Assembly: GCA_947453205.1 (NCBI GenBank)
Contig: CANGFT010000042.1
Coordinates: 1-38,424 of the forward strand
Reading direction: 5' to 3'
Source of the DNA: Beijerinckiaceae bacterium
Lineage (GTDB): Bacteria; Pseudomonadota; Alphaproteobacteria; Rhizobiales; Beijerinckiaceae
DNA length: 38,424 nucleotides
Positions 23,584 to 31,370 of this stretch are shown piece after piece; the stretch's first letter is position 1, and every line of letters begins with the position of its first letter. The notes beneath the pieces are model-generated. The model ran no database searches, was not told the origin of the DNA, and was given only the letters and a program-made list of their open reading frames with translations. The position numbers and the translations under genes are program-made.

Positions 23584-24849
23584 ATGCCCCTCGATCCGCT
23601 GACCGCCCCAGAAAGCGGCCCCGCGCCGCGCCATCGCACCGTTCAGGTCCGGGTCGGGGATGGCGCGGCCGCCGTTCTGGTGGGCGGGGGCGCACCCATC
23701 GTCGTCCAGTCCATGACCAACACCGACACCGCCGACATCGAAGGCACGGTCCGGCAGGTCGAGGCTCTGGCGCGTGCGGGGTCCGAGCTCGTCCGCATCA
23801 CCGTCGACCGCGACGAGGCGGCGGCCGCCGTGCCCCATATCCGCGACCGGCTGGCGCGGCTCGGCGTCGGCGTGCCCCTGGTGGGCGACTTCCACTACAT
23901 CGGCCATAAACTTCTGGCCGATCATCCCGCCTGCGCCGAGGCGCTGGCCAAATACCGGATCAATCCCGGCAACGTCGGGTTCAAGGACAAGAAGGACCGG
24001 CAGTTCAGCGCCATCGTCGAGCAGGCGATCAAGCATGGCAAGGCCGTGCGCATCGGCGCCAACTGGGGCTCGCTCGATCAGGAATTGCTGACGGCGATGA
24101 TGGATGAGAACGCCCGCTCGGCCAATCCCATCGAGGCCCGCGCCGTCACCCGCGAGGCCATGGTGCGCTCGGCGCTCTTTTCGGCCGAGCGCGCCGAGGA
24201 GATCGGGCTTGGCCGCGACCGGATCATCCTCTCGGCCAAGGTCTCGGCGGTGCAGGATCTCATCACGGTCTACCGGATGCTGGCGGCGCGCTCGGATTAC
24301 GCGATTCATCTGGGGCTGACGGAAGCGGGCATGGGCTCGAAGGGCGTGGTCGCCTCCTCCGCCGCCATGGGCATCCTGCTGCAGGAGGGGATCGGCGACA
24401 CGATCCGCGTCTCCCTCACCCCCGAGCCCGGCGGCGACCGCACCCTCGAGGTGCGCGTGGCGCAGGAATTGTTGCAGACCATGGGGTTTCGCACCTTCGT
24501 GCCGCTGGTCGCGGCCTGCCCGGGCTGCGGGCGCACGACCTCGACGGTCTTCCAGGAGCTCGCCCGCGAGATCCAGGACTATATCCGCGACGAAATGCCC
24601 GGCTGGAAGACGCGCTACCCCGGCGTCGAGACGCTCAATGTGGCGGTCATGGGCTGCATCGTGAACGGCCCCGGCGAATCCAAACATGCGGACATCGGCA
24701 TATCCCTGCCCGGCACCGGCGAAACCCCCGCCGCGCCCGTCTTCATCGACGGCGAGAAGGCCGTGACCCTTCGCGGCCCGGGCATCGCCGGCGAGTTCAA
24801 GACGCTGGTGACGGATTATATCGAGAAGCGGTTCGGGGCGGGCGCCTGA
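23584..24849 (+). CDS. ispG: 4-hydroxy-3-methylbut-2-enyl diphosphate synthase (flavodoxin/ferredoxin)
   Basis: Penultimate step of the MEP isoprenoid pathway: converts MEcPP to HMBPP with a [4Fe-4S] cluster. The cluster ligands are C312, C315 (ACPGCGR), C358 ([10 protein letters not shown]) and E365, the expected three cysteines plus glutamate. The N-terminal TIM barrel shows [20 protein letters not shown] and [11 protein letters not shown]. At 421 residues it is the short bacterial form without the plant-type insertion. The ATG at 23584 is preceded by GGAGACTGCGCCA. It follows zur by 34 bp, so both may share one transcript, which would link isoprenoid synthesis with metal status (inference). 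Confidence 0.96.
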   Translation: MPLDPLTAPESGPAPRHRTVQVRVGDGAAAVLVGGGAPIVVQSMTNTDTADIEGTVRQVEALARAGSELVRITVDRDEAAAAVPHIRDRLARLGVGVPLVGDFHYIGHKLLADHPACAEALAKYRINPGNVGFKDKKDRQFSAIVEQAIKHGKAVRIGANWGSLDQELLTAMMDENARSANPIEARAVTREAMVRSALFSAERAEEIGLGRDRIILSAKVSAVQDLITVYRMLAARSDYAIHLGLTEAGMGSKGVVASSAAMGILLQEGIGDTIRVSLTPEPGGDRTLEVRVAQELLQTMGFRTFVPLVAACPGCGRTTSTVFQELAREIQDYIRDEMPGWKTRYPGVETLNVAVMGCIVNGPGESKHADIGISLPGTGETPAAPVFIDGEKAVTLRGPGIAGEFKTLVTDYIEKRFGAGA

Positions 24850-24853
24850 CCCC

Positions 24854-25549
24854 TCAGATCAGCCCCGCCGCGATGTTGATCGTCAGCGCCAGAACCGTGG
24901 TGTTGAAGAAGAAGGCGAGCACGCAGTGGATCAGCGCCACCCGGCGCATGGCCCGTGAGGAGATGGCCACGTCCGCCGTCTGCGAGGCGACGCCTATCAC
25001 GAAGGAAAAATAGAGAAAATCCATGAAGTCGGGGGTCTGGGTGTCGGGAAAGAGAAGGCCCCCGCGCAGGGCCTCCGGCGCCTGCCGCTCCGTCGCACGC
25101 TCCACATAATATTCATGGGCGTAATGCTGGGCGAAGATCAGATGGATGAAGCTCCAGGAGCTGACGATGGTCAGCCCGGCGAGCTCCAGATGCAGCGCCT
25201 TGTCGAGACCTGCGAGATCCCTGACCTGCGCCAGCAGGGCGACGATGGCGACGATGCTTGCGATGGCCGCGAGGACGGCGAGCGTCAGCACCACGAACCT
25301 GCTTTCATCGGTCAGCTGCGCAAGGCGGCGGATCCTGGCGGGATCGGCCGTGAGCATGAGGTGAATGGCGCTGGCGATATAGGTGACCACGCCGAAATTC
25401 CACGCCACGAGCAGCCGCGTGGGAGTCCGCCAGTCCCATGGCAGAACCGCGAGCGCGATGAGGCCGAGGGCGACGCACACGAACAAACGTTGCCGCCCCA
25501 TCACATGGCGCAGAATACGGTGGCTGTGGAGATAGGTGTTGGTGGTCAT
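24854..25549 (-). CDS. DUF1345 family membrane protein
   Basis: 231 residues with about five to six hydrophobic segments (roughly 21-40, 50-68, 85-108, 120-140, 178-196, 205-228). It matches DUF1345 at RRLAQLTDESRF and at the tail segment FMDFLYFSFVIGVASQTADVAISSRAMRR, which is the most conserved part of the family. Function is unknown; one report-type hint for the family is membrane localisation only. The stop is four bases from the ispG stop, so the genes converge tightly. It lies 8 bp downstream of ispA on the same strand and probably shares its transcript. Confidence 0.85.
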   Translation of the reverse strand: MTTNTYLHSHRILRHVMGRQRLFVCVALGLIALAVLPWDWRTPTRLLVAWNFGVVTYIASAIHLMLTADPARIRRLAQLTDESRFVVLTLAVLAAIASIVAIVALLAQVRDLAGLDKALHLELAGLTIVSSWSFIHLIFAQHYAHEYYVERATERQAPEALRGGLLFPDTQTPDFMDFLYFSFVIGVASQTADVAISSRAMRRVALIHCVLAFFFNTTVLALTINIAAGLI

Positions 25550-25557
25550 GGCCCAGC

Positions 25558-26487
25558 CTAGCTTCGTCTTGCGGCGGTGAAGCGCGCGGCTTCCTGCAGA
25601 ACCTGCGCCCCCGCGCCAAAGCCCGACAGGGCCTCCTGCGCCTGCGCGGCCAGAGCGTCACGGCGGGCCTTGGCGGCCTCAAGGCCGATGGCGTTGATGA
25701 GCGTGGCCTTGTTGCGGCCTGCGTCCTTGCCGACCTTCTTGCCCAGCTCCTCCTCGCTGCTCTCGGCGTCGAGAATATCGTCGGCGACCTGAAAGGCCGC
25801 GCCCAAGGCCTCGCCATAGGCGACGAGCTGCGCGGTCTGTTCGCGCGTGGCCCCCGCGACGATGGCGCCCGCCTCGACGGCGAAACGCAGGAGCGCGCCG
25901 GTCTTCATGGCCTGCAGGCGGATGATCTCCTCGACCGTATGGGGGACGGTGGAGGCTTCGGCGGCGAGATCGAACATCTGCCCCCCCGCCATGCCCCCGA
26001 GCCCCGAGGCTCTGGCGAGACCCAGCACCAGGGCGGCGCGCACCTGCGCGTCGGGATGGGTCGCCTCATCAGCCATGACGTCGAAGGCGAGGGTCAGGAG
26101 CGAGTCGCCCGCCAGAATGGCCGTCGCCTCGTCATAGGCCCGGTGGACCGTGGGCTGGCCCCGGCGCAGGTCATCATCGTCCATGGCGGGCAGGTCGTCA
26201 TGGACGAGGGAATAGCAATGCACCAGCTCCACCGCGCAGGCGGCGCGCAAAACGCCGCGTCCCTCCACGCCAAGAAGCCGCGCGGCTTCGACCGTCAGGA
26301 AAGGCCGCAGCCGCTTGCCCCCGTTCAGCGCGCCATGGCGCATGGCCGCGACGAGGCGGGCGGGCCGGGCGATCTCGCCGGGCGACGCATTGTCATGGAG
26401 CAGCTCGTCCAGAATGGCCGCGACATCGCGCGCAACGGCCTGAAGCCGGGTCTCGAAGGTCGTCTGGGGGGCGGATGTATCGGACAA
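25558..26487 (-). CDS. ispA: Polyprenyl (farnesyl) diphosphate synthase
   Basis: Builds C15 farnesyl diphosphate from IPP and DMAPP. The first aspartate-rich motif D97-D98-LPAM-D103 in HDDLPAMDDDD and the second FQVADDILD motif are intact, and GGKRLRP at about 56-62 binds IPP phosphate. The extra residues between the aspartates are the bacterial type II FPP-synthase pattern. I place the start at a TTG (26487-26485) because CCGGAGG lies just upstream and family alignment begins there, giving 309 residues. The open frame continues to 26592 but would overlap the mtgA start. It is divergent from mtgA. Confidence 0.92.
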   Translation of the reverse strand: MSDTSAPQTTFETRLQAVARDVAAILDELLHDNASPGEIARPARLVAAMRHGALNGGKRLRPFLTVEAARLLGVEGRGVLRAACAVELVHCYSLVHDDLPAMDDDDLRRGQPTVHRAYDEATAILAGDSLLTLAFDVMADEATHPDAQVRAALVLGLARASGLGGMAGGQMFDLAAEASTVPHTVEEIIRLQAMKTGALLRFAVEAGAIVAGATREQTAQLVAYGEALGAAFQVADDILDAESSEEELGKKVGKDAGRNKATLINAIGLEAAKARRDALAAQAQEALSGFGAGAQVLQEAARFTAARRS

Positions 26488-26575
26488 TGAAGCCTCCGGA
26501 ATGGGTTCCGCTTGCCTCAGCCTCGTCTCTGGGTCAAGGCTGCCGCGTGTTTTGCGAGGGCTGGACTGCGCATCC

Positions 26576-27271
26576 ATGGCGTTTTTGCGCACGATATTCA
26601 GATGGCTCTTGCGATGGCTCCTGCGAGCCGCCCTGATCCTGCTTCTCCTTTTTGCGGCTCTGGCGGCGCTCTGGGCCTATGCCCCCGCCGTCTCCACGCT
26701 CATGCTGGCGCGCTGGGCCACGTTCCGGCCCGTGGAGCGGGTCTGGACGCCGCTGGAGCGCCTCGGCCCCGCCTTGCCGCTCGCCGTGATCGCCGCCGAG
26801 GATGGCCGTTTCTGCCGTCATCGGGGCGTTGACTGGCTCGCCCTGCGTCAGGTGATCGACGAGGCCAGCGAAGATGGGCCCGCCCGCGGCGCCTCCACCA
26901 TCGCTATGCAGAGCGCCAAAAATCTGTTCCTCTGGCCCTCCCGCTCCGCCCTGCGCAAGGGGCTGGAGATTCCCGCCGCGCTCGCCATCGATGGGATCTG
27001 GGGCAAGCGGCGCGTGATGGAAGTCTATCTGAACATAGCCGAATGGGGTGAGGGCCTGTTCGGCGCGGAGGCGGCGGCGCAGCGCTATTTCCACAAGTCC
27101 GCGGCGGCTCTGACGCCCCGTGAGGCGGCCCTGCTCGCCGCCGCCCTGCCCAATCCCCTGCGGCGCGATCCCGCCCGGGCGGGGCCGCAGCAAAGGCGGA
27201 TCGCCGCCGCCATCCTGGGCCGCATGGACAGCGCGAAGGGCCTTGCGGACTGCCTCAAGACGGGCGATTGA
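26576..27271 (+). CDS. mtgA: Monofunctional biosynthetic peptidoglycan transglycosylase
   Basis: GT51 glycosyltransferase that polymerises lipid II glycan strands at the periplasmic face, without a transpeptidase domain. One transmembrane anchor spans about residues 14-36 after a basic RTIFRWLLRWLLR start. The catalytic E75 lies in IAAEDGRFCRHRGVDW, and the second motif RGASTIAMQSAKNLFLW and a third (KRRVMEVYLNIAEWGEGLFG) are present. 231 residues is typical. The ATG at 26576 is chosen because it begins the anchor; there is no strong ribosome site. It is divergent from ispA. Confidence 0.95.
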   Translation: MAFLRTIFRWLLRWLLRAALILLLLFAALAALWAYAPAVSTLMLARWATFRPVERVWTPLERLGPALPLAVIAAEDGRFCRHRGVDWLALRQVIDEASEDGPARGASTIAMQSAKNLFLWPSRSALRKGLEIPAALAIDGIWGKRRVMEVYLNIAEWGEGLFGAEAAAQRYFHKSAAALTPREAALLAAALPNPLRRDPARAGPQQRRIAAAILGRMDSAKGLADCLKTGD

Positions 27272-27314
27272 GGGGCGCCGAAGGGCGCGGGCGCGGAAAA
27301 AGCGGAATCTTCAC

Positions 27315-27343
27315 TGGCAATCCCGCCAGTTTCGGTGTATCAG
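27315..27343 (+). promoter_or_regulatory. Candidate promoter of rpmF
   Basis: TGGCAA (27315-27320), a 17-bp spacer and TATCAG (27338-27343) lie about 65 bp before the rpmF start. The same -10 variant TATCAG occurs before rimP. A small inverted repeat ACTGGC/GCCAGT (27313-27330) overlaps it. Confidence 0.35.
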
Positions 27344-27406
27344 CCCGCCAGCGAATTCGATGCGCGCCGGCGACAAGCCTCGGTACGCGCCTATCTGGAG
27401 AGTGAC

Positions 27407-27592
27407 ATGGCAGTTCCGAGACGAAAGACTTCCCCGATGAAGCGCGGCTTCCGCCGCTCCGCCGACGCCGTGGCCGCCCCGACCTATGTCGAGGACAAGG
27501 ACTCCGGCGAGCTGCGCCGTCCGCACCACGTCGATCTGAAGACCGGCATGTACAACGGCCGCCAGATCCTCAAGGTCAAGTCCAAGGACTGA
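27407..27592 (+). CDS. rpmF: 50S ribosomal protein L32
   Basis: 61-residue ribosomal protein. It has the L32 N-terminus [20 protein letters not shown] and the alphaproteobacterial C-terminal form ending [13 protein letters not shown]. It has no zinc-binding cysteines, so it is the C-minus type. CTGGAGAGTGAC precedes the ATG at 27407. A strong terminator follows, so it may be a single-gene transcript. Confidence 0.96.
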   Translation: MAVPRRKTSPMKRGFRRSADAVAAPTYVEDKDSGELRRPHHVDLKTGMYNGRQILKVKSKD

Positions 27593-27616
27593 TCCCGTCA
27601 TTTCGACGGATTGAAG

Positions 27617-27641
27617 AGGCCGGGCGCTCCCCGGCCTTTTT
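27617..27641 (+). terminator. Intrinsic terminator after rpmF
   Basis: AGGCCGGG (27617-27624) and CCCGGCCT (27630-27637) form a perfect 8-bp stem with a five-base loop, followed by a T run to 27641. It lies 25 bp after the rpmF stop and just before the convergent methyltransferase gene. Confidence 0.9.
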
Positions 27642-27646
27642 CGCGT

Positions 27647-28300
27647 TCAGGGCGCGCGAAAGCGCCAGACGCTGGTCTTCTTCACCTCGGCGTCCTCGAG
27701 GTCGCGCGTCACGGGCACCTGATATTGCGCAATGGATTCAAGGCGCTCGCGGGCGAGGTAACTGCGGCCGGGATCGCCGATCAGCACCAGCGCCCCGCGC
27801 CGTGAAAGGCCCTCAAGCCAGTCCGTGACCCCTTTGGCCATGTCCCGCTCATAGGAGACATCGCCCGCCAGAACCACGTCCCAGCCCTCGTCAAGCCCCA
27901 CGACATCGCCGAGCCGGGGCGTCACATGGACATGGTTGGCCGCGGCGTTGATCGCCATGGCGCTGACGGCGAAGGCGTCGATGTCGACGCAGGTCACCGC
28001 AGCCGCGCCCGCCCGGGCGGCCGCGATGCCCACAAGGCCGGAGCCAGCGGCGAAATCCAGCACACGGCGGCCGCGCAGGGTCTGGGGATGGTCGAGAACA
28101 TAGCGGGCCAGCGCCTGCCCGCCCGCCCAGGCGAAGGCCCAGAAGGGCGGCGGCAGGCCGATCTCGCCCAGCTCCTCCTCGGTCTTGCTCCAGAGCTCCG
28201 TGGCGACGTCAGCGACATGCAGGCTGATCTCGGGCGCGTGGGGCACGGGCAGGAGGCGCGTCTGCGCCCGGATGAAGGCGTCCCTGTCGGCGATGCTCAT
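27647..28300 (-). CDS. Protein lysine methyltransferase, ETF-beta/L7-L12 type (putative)
   Basis: 217-residue class I methyltransferase. The SAM motif is VLDFAAGSGLVG (80-91) with VTCVDID, followed by DVVLAGDVSYE (131-141), and a GDPGRSYL loop (165-172). This combination is that of the bacterial homologues of mitochondrial ETFB lysine methyltransferase, which can methylate electron-transfer flavoprotein beta and ribosomal L7/L12; assignment to this group is by motif resemblance. The ATG at 28300 overlaps the stop of the hydroxypyruvate isomerase gene in an ATGA arrangement, so translation is probably coupled. An in-frame ATG at 28312 is less likely. Confidence 0.82.
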   Translation of the reverse strand: MSIADRDAFIRAQTRLLPVPHAPEISLHVADVATELWSKTEEELGEIGLPPPFWAFAWAGGQALARYVLDHPQTLRGRRVLDFAAGSGLVGIAAARAGAAAVTCVDIDAFAVSAMAINAAANHVHVTPRLGDVVGLDEGWDVVLAGDVSYERDMAKGVTDWLEGLSRRGALVLIGDPGRSYLARERLESIAQYQVPVTRDLEDAEVKKTSVWRFRAP

Positions 28301-29082
28301 CGCCCGAGCCATGGGGCGGCCCAGCCGAGCCCGTCCTGCGTCTTGCCGCGCGGGTTATATTCCGCGCCGACGAAGCCCCGATAGCCGCGCGCGCTGAGCT
28401 CATTCAGGATGGCCGCGAAGGCGACCTCGCCCTCGTCGGGCTCATGGCGGCGGGGGACGGAGGCGAGCTGCACATGGCCCACATGCGGCCAGTGGCGGCC
28501 GAGCCGACGCAGCAGATCGCCCTCCATGATCTGGATATGATAGACGTCGAACAGCAGCTTGACATTTTCACAGGCAAGCTCGCCCAGCAGGGCGACGACC
28601 TCGTCAGAGCGCGAGACGAAATAGCCGGGGCGGTCGACGGCGTTGAGGGGTTCGATGAGCAGGGTCACGCCCCCCGCCCGCGCCCTGTCCGCAGCCCAGG
28701 TGAAATTCTCGAAGAAAGCGTCCCGCGCCGCCACGCTCTGGCCGCCGGTCATGCCGGACATGACATGGATCATCCGCGCGCCGACGGTGGCGGCATAGGC
28801 GAGCGCCTGTTCGAATTCGTCGCGAAAGCGGCTCCCCATCCCCGGCGCGGCCGCCATGCCGAACTCGCCCTTCGCGGGATCGCCTTGCGGCGTGTTGATC
28901 CCGTTCATGACAAGCCCGTGGCGCGCCAGTTCGCCGGCGACGTCGCTGGCGCTGAAGGCGTAGGGGAACTGACATTCCACCGCCCGGAAGCCTGCATTGG
29001 CCGCAGCCTCGATCCGCTCCACGAAGGGCAGGTCGGCGAAGAGCATGGAGATGTTGGCGGAGAGGGTGAAGGTCTGGCGCAT
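28297..29082 (-). CDS. hyi: Hydroxypyruvate isomerase family protein
   Basis: 261-residue TIM-barrel protein of the xylose-isomerase-like/Hyi family, which interconverts hydroxypyruvate and tartronate semialdehyde in glyoxylate metabolism. Expected metal-site residues are in LLIEPLN, KLLFDVYHIQIMEGDL, GHVQLASVPRRHEPDEGE and GAEYNPRGKT. The N-terminal LSANISMLFADLPFVERI also fits. Homologues acting on 2-oxo-tetronate share these motifs, so exact substrate is not certain. It precedes the lysine methyltransferase with a 4-base ATGA overlap. Upstream lies a REP-like inverted repeat, then the SBP gene. Confidence 0.9.
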   Translation of the reverse strand: MRQTFTLSANISMLFADLPFVERIEAAANAGFRAVECQFPYAFSASDVAGELARHGLVMNGINTPQGDPAKGEFGMAAAPGMGSRFRDEFEQALAYAATVGARMIHVMSGMTGGQSVAARDAFFENFTWAADRARAGGVTLLIEPLNAVDRPGYFVSRSDEVVALLGELACENVKLLFDVYHIQIMEGDLLRRLGRHWPHVGHVQLASVPRRHEPDEGEVAFAAILNELSARGYRGFVGAEYNPRGKTQDGLGWAAPWLGR

Positions 29083-29138
29083 CAGGCCAGTCTACCCTTC
29101 CCTGCGATGCGCGAACAGTCGCGGTGAGGCGGCCGCAG

Positions 29139-29190
29139 CCCCCCACCCCGTCCGCTGGCGCATTCGCGCCCTTGCGGGAGAGGTGGGGGG
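29139..29190. repeat. REP-like intergenic inverted repeat
   Basis: CCCCCCACC (29139-29147) and GGTGGGGGG (29182-29190) are perfect 9-bp arms around a 34-base centre containing CTTGCGGGAGA. I recall GC-rich palindromic intergenic elements of this general kind in alphaproteobacterial genomes. Only one copy is seen in this window. It sits between hyi and the SBP gene and may stabilise or end the upstream transcript. Confidence 0.55.
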
Positions 29191-29204
29191 ACGCTTTCAG
29201 GTCG

Positions 29205-30215
29205 TCACGGGGCCCGCTTGGCCGCTTCCTCGATCAGGCTGGGTTCGTAGAACTTCGCGATGTCGATCTTGTCCTTGAGGAAGCCCATCTCCTTCTGAAG
29301 GTCCATATTGGCCTGGAACGAGGGGATGTTGAGCTTCAAGGTGGGGTCGCGGTAGTAATCTTTCTGCGAATAGAGCCAGCCAGCGAAGAGCGCAGGCGGG
29401 GCCTTGGCGAAATCGGAGGCGATCTTCACCGCCTCTTCCTGATTTTGCGGATCAAGATACCAGCGCGTCGCGGCCATGGCGTCAGCCAGGAAGTCCACCA
29501 TCGCCGCACGGTTCTTCTTCAGGAAGGAATCATGCGCCACCCAGACGCCCAGCGCCGTCTCGCCCATGGCGTCGCGCTGGGTGAAGAGCACCGTGGAGTT
29601 CTTGCGCAGCTCCGCGTCATTATGGAAGGGCGGCGCGGCGGGGATGAGGTCCACCTTCTTTTCAAGCAGCATGGCCTTCATGGCGCCGAAGCCCGCCTCG
29701 ACCACAGTATAATCGCGCTTGTCCTCAAGGCCCGCCTTGCGCAGCATGGCGCGCATGGCCACATCGACCGCGCTGCCTGCGGCGTTGGTGGCGAGCACCT
29801 TGCCCTTGAGGTCGGCGACCGTCTTGATGCCGCTGTCGGCGCGCACCATGAATTCGTTGCTGTGATAGCCCTGCGCGCCATCGGCGAATTCATTGGCGAA
29901 GATGCGCAGGTCGTCCATGCCCGCGTTCTGGATGGCGAGGCCCATGGTGGTGAAGCCGAGCAGGCCCACGTCGATCTCGTTCACCGCCAGAGCGGTGATC
30001 ATGGGCGGCGTGCCCTGAAAGCGCACGGGCTCCAGCACATAGGTCTTGCCGAGATTCTTGGCGACGCCCGACTTGGCGAAGAGCGTCGGCGCGATGTTCG
30101 CCGCCGGGATGATCCAGGCGATGCGGATCTTCAGCGGCTCCGCATGGGCGGCGAGGCTTGATGCGAGCATGGCGAGCGCCGCGCCCGCTCCCGCCAGATA
30201 ATGTCCCAGACGCAT
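29205..30215 (-). CDS. ABC transporter substrate-binding protein, NitT/TauT type
   Basis: 336-residue exported binding protein. The signal peptide is cut near SLAAHA (about residue 25). The mature part opens KIRIAWIIPAANIAPTLF and shows PPMITALAVNEIDVGLLG, then DSGIKTVADLKGKVLATNAAGSAVDVAMRAML, the NMT1/SsuA-like layout used for nitrate, sulfonates or other small anions. GGGAGAAGCAC precedes the ATG at 30215. No cognate permease or ATPase gene adjoins it. It follows the MetE-like gene by 25 bp on the same strand, so both are probably one transcript. Confidence 0.9.
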   Translation of the reverse strand: MRLGHYLAGAGAALAMLASSLAAHAEPLKIRIAWIIPAANIAPTLFAKSGVAKNLGKTYVLEPVRFQGTPPMITALAVNEIDVGLLGFTTMGLAIQNAGMDDLRIFANEFADGAQGYHSNEFMVRADSGIKTVADLKGKVLATNAAGSAVDVAMRAMLRKAGLEDKRDYTVVEAGFGAMKAMLLEKKVDLIPAAPPFHNDAELRKNSTVLFTQRDAMGETALGVWVAHDSFLKKNRAAMVDFLADAMAATRWYLDPQNQEEAVKIASDFAKAPPALFAGWLYSQKDYYRDPTLKLNIPSFQANMDLQKEMGFLKDKIDIAKFYEPSLIEEAAKRAP

Positions 30216-30240
30216 GTGCTTCTCCCTTTTTTGATTTCGT

Positions 30241-31281
30241 TCAGGACTCCTCGGCCGCCTGCGCGTGGATGCGCAGAAGCTCTGGAATCGTCTCGGGCCG
30301 ACGCCGGCCAAAGCCGCATTCGGTGGCGATCATGAAAGACTGGACATGGCGGCGCGCCGTCGCGAGCCGCGCGCGCGTGCCGATGAGACCATCGGTGTGA
30401 TGGACGAGGCCAAGGCAGATCTGCGTGGCCGGGCGCAGCTTCAAATCCTTGAGCGGCGCGAAATAGGCGTCGTCGGTGCGGTCGCGCGGCACGGGCAGAT
30501 GGATCATCTGGATGTCGCGCGCGCAGCCAGCCGTGACGCGGTTGGCGAACTCCACCATGTCGCCCATGTCAGTGGGTTCAACCACATGTTTATGATTGGA
30601 GTCGCCGTAGCAGAAATGCAGGAGCAGATCGACGTCAGCGGGAACGCGGTCGCAGAAGTCGATGAGGATGCGGCTGAAGCGCGCCTGCATCTCCTCCTTG
30701 GTTCTGCCGTAGTTGCTGACGTCCTGGCGCTGGATGCGCGCGAAGACGGCGGAGGCGACGTCGAACTGGATGGCGAGCTCATCATGGGGGATGAGCGCGG
30801 CGATGGCGTCGAGCTCAGCCATGACGGCGGCGTTGTAGAGGGGGTCGGCGGCGGCGTGCAGGTCGTCTTCGAGAAAGAGCCAGAGCACCGAATGGGCGGG
30901 CACCAGATCGACCTGGAGCTTCACATGGGCGGGAATGCGCCCCTCAGCCTTCAAAGCCCTGAAGGCGGCCCAGGATTCGCGGGCATGGCGCAGATAGCCC
31001 AGATCGCCGAAGGCGAGGTCGGCGATCGTCTTGCCGGGACGCAGCGTGTAGCGCGTGCGGGGCGTCGCGGCGGGATGGAGGCGGAACTCGCGGCCCGAGG
31101 GCTGCAAGGCGGGATTGGCCGCGAAGAGAGGCTCCATGCCAGCGACCCAATCAAGCCGCTCGCCCGTCTCCCCATCAGGCAGCCAGCGCAAGCGTGGCCC
31201 CACGGCGTCGCAGACGGCGCAAAAGACCTCGCGCGCATCAGCCATGGGCACGCTGCCGACGAGATAGACGCCGTGAGCCAT
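30241..31281 (-). CDS. MetE-like (cobalamin-independent methionine synthase C-terminal fold) protein
   Basis: 346-residue TIM-barrel protein that resembles the C-terminal catalytic half of MetE. Zinc ligands are suggested by H222-x-C224 in LHFCYGD and by C322 in ATECGFGRR, corresponding to the HxC and CG sites of MetE. The N-terminal half of real MetE (about 750 residues) is missing. The ATG at 31281 has GGAGGGAGA directly upstream. It probably methylates or demethylates a thiol, but the substrate is unknown and methionine synthesis is not implied. It lies 25 bp before the NitT/TauT-type binding protein gene, which suggests a shared substrate (inference). Confidence 0.82.
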   Translation of the reverse strand: MAHGVYLVGSVPMADAREVFCAVCDAVGPRLRWLPDGETGERLDWVAGMEPLFAANPALQPSGREFRLHPAATPRTRYTLRPGKTIADLAFGDLGYLRHARESWAAFRALKAEGRIPAHVKLQVDLVPAHSVLWLFLEDDLHAAADPLYNAAVMAELDAIAALIPHDELAIQFDVASAVFARIQRQDVSNYGRTKEEMQARFSRILIDFCDRVPADVDLLLHFCYGDSNHKHVVEPTDMGDMVEFANRVTAGCARDIQMIHLPVPRDRTDDAYFAPLKDLKLRPATQICLGLVHHTDGLIGTRARLATARRHVQSFMIATECGFGRRRPETIPELLRIHAQAAEES

Positions 31282-31370
31282 TCTCCCTCCATGCGGGGCC
31301 GTTTTTCCGCGCCGCCGCTCAGGGGAATAGATCGAACCTTCGGGGGAAATGCAATCGCCCGTCGCGGCCC

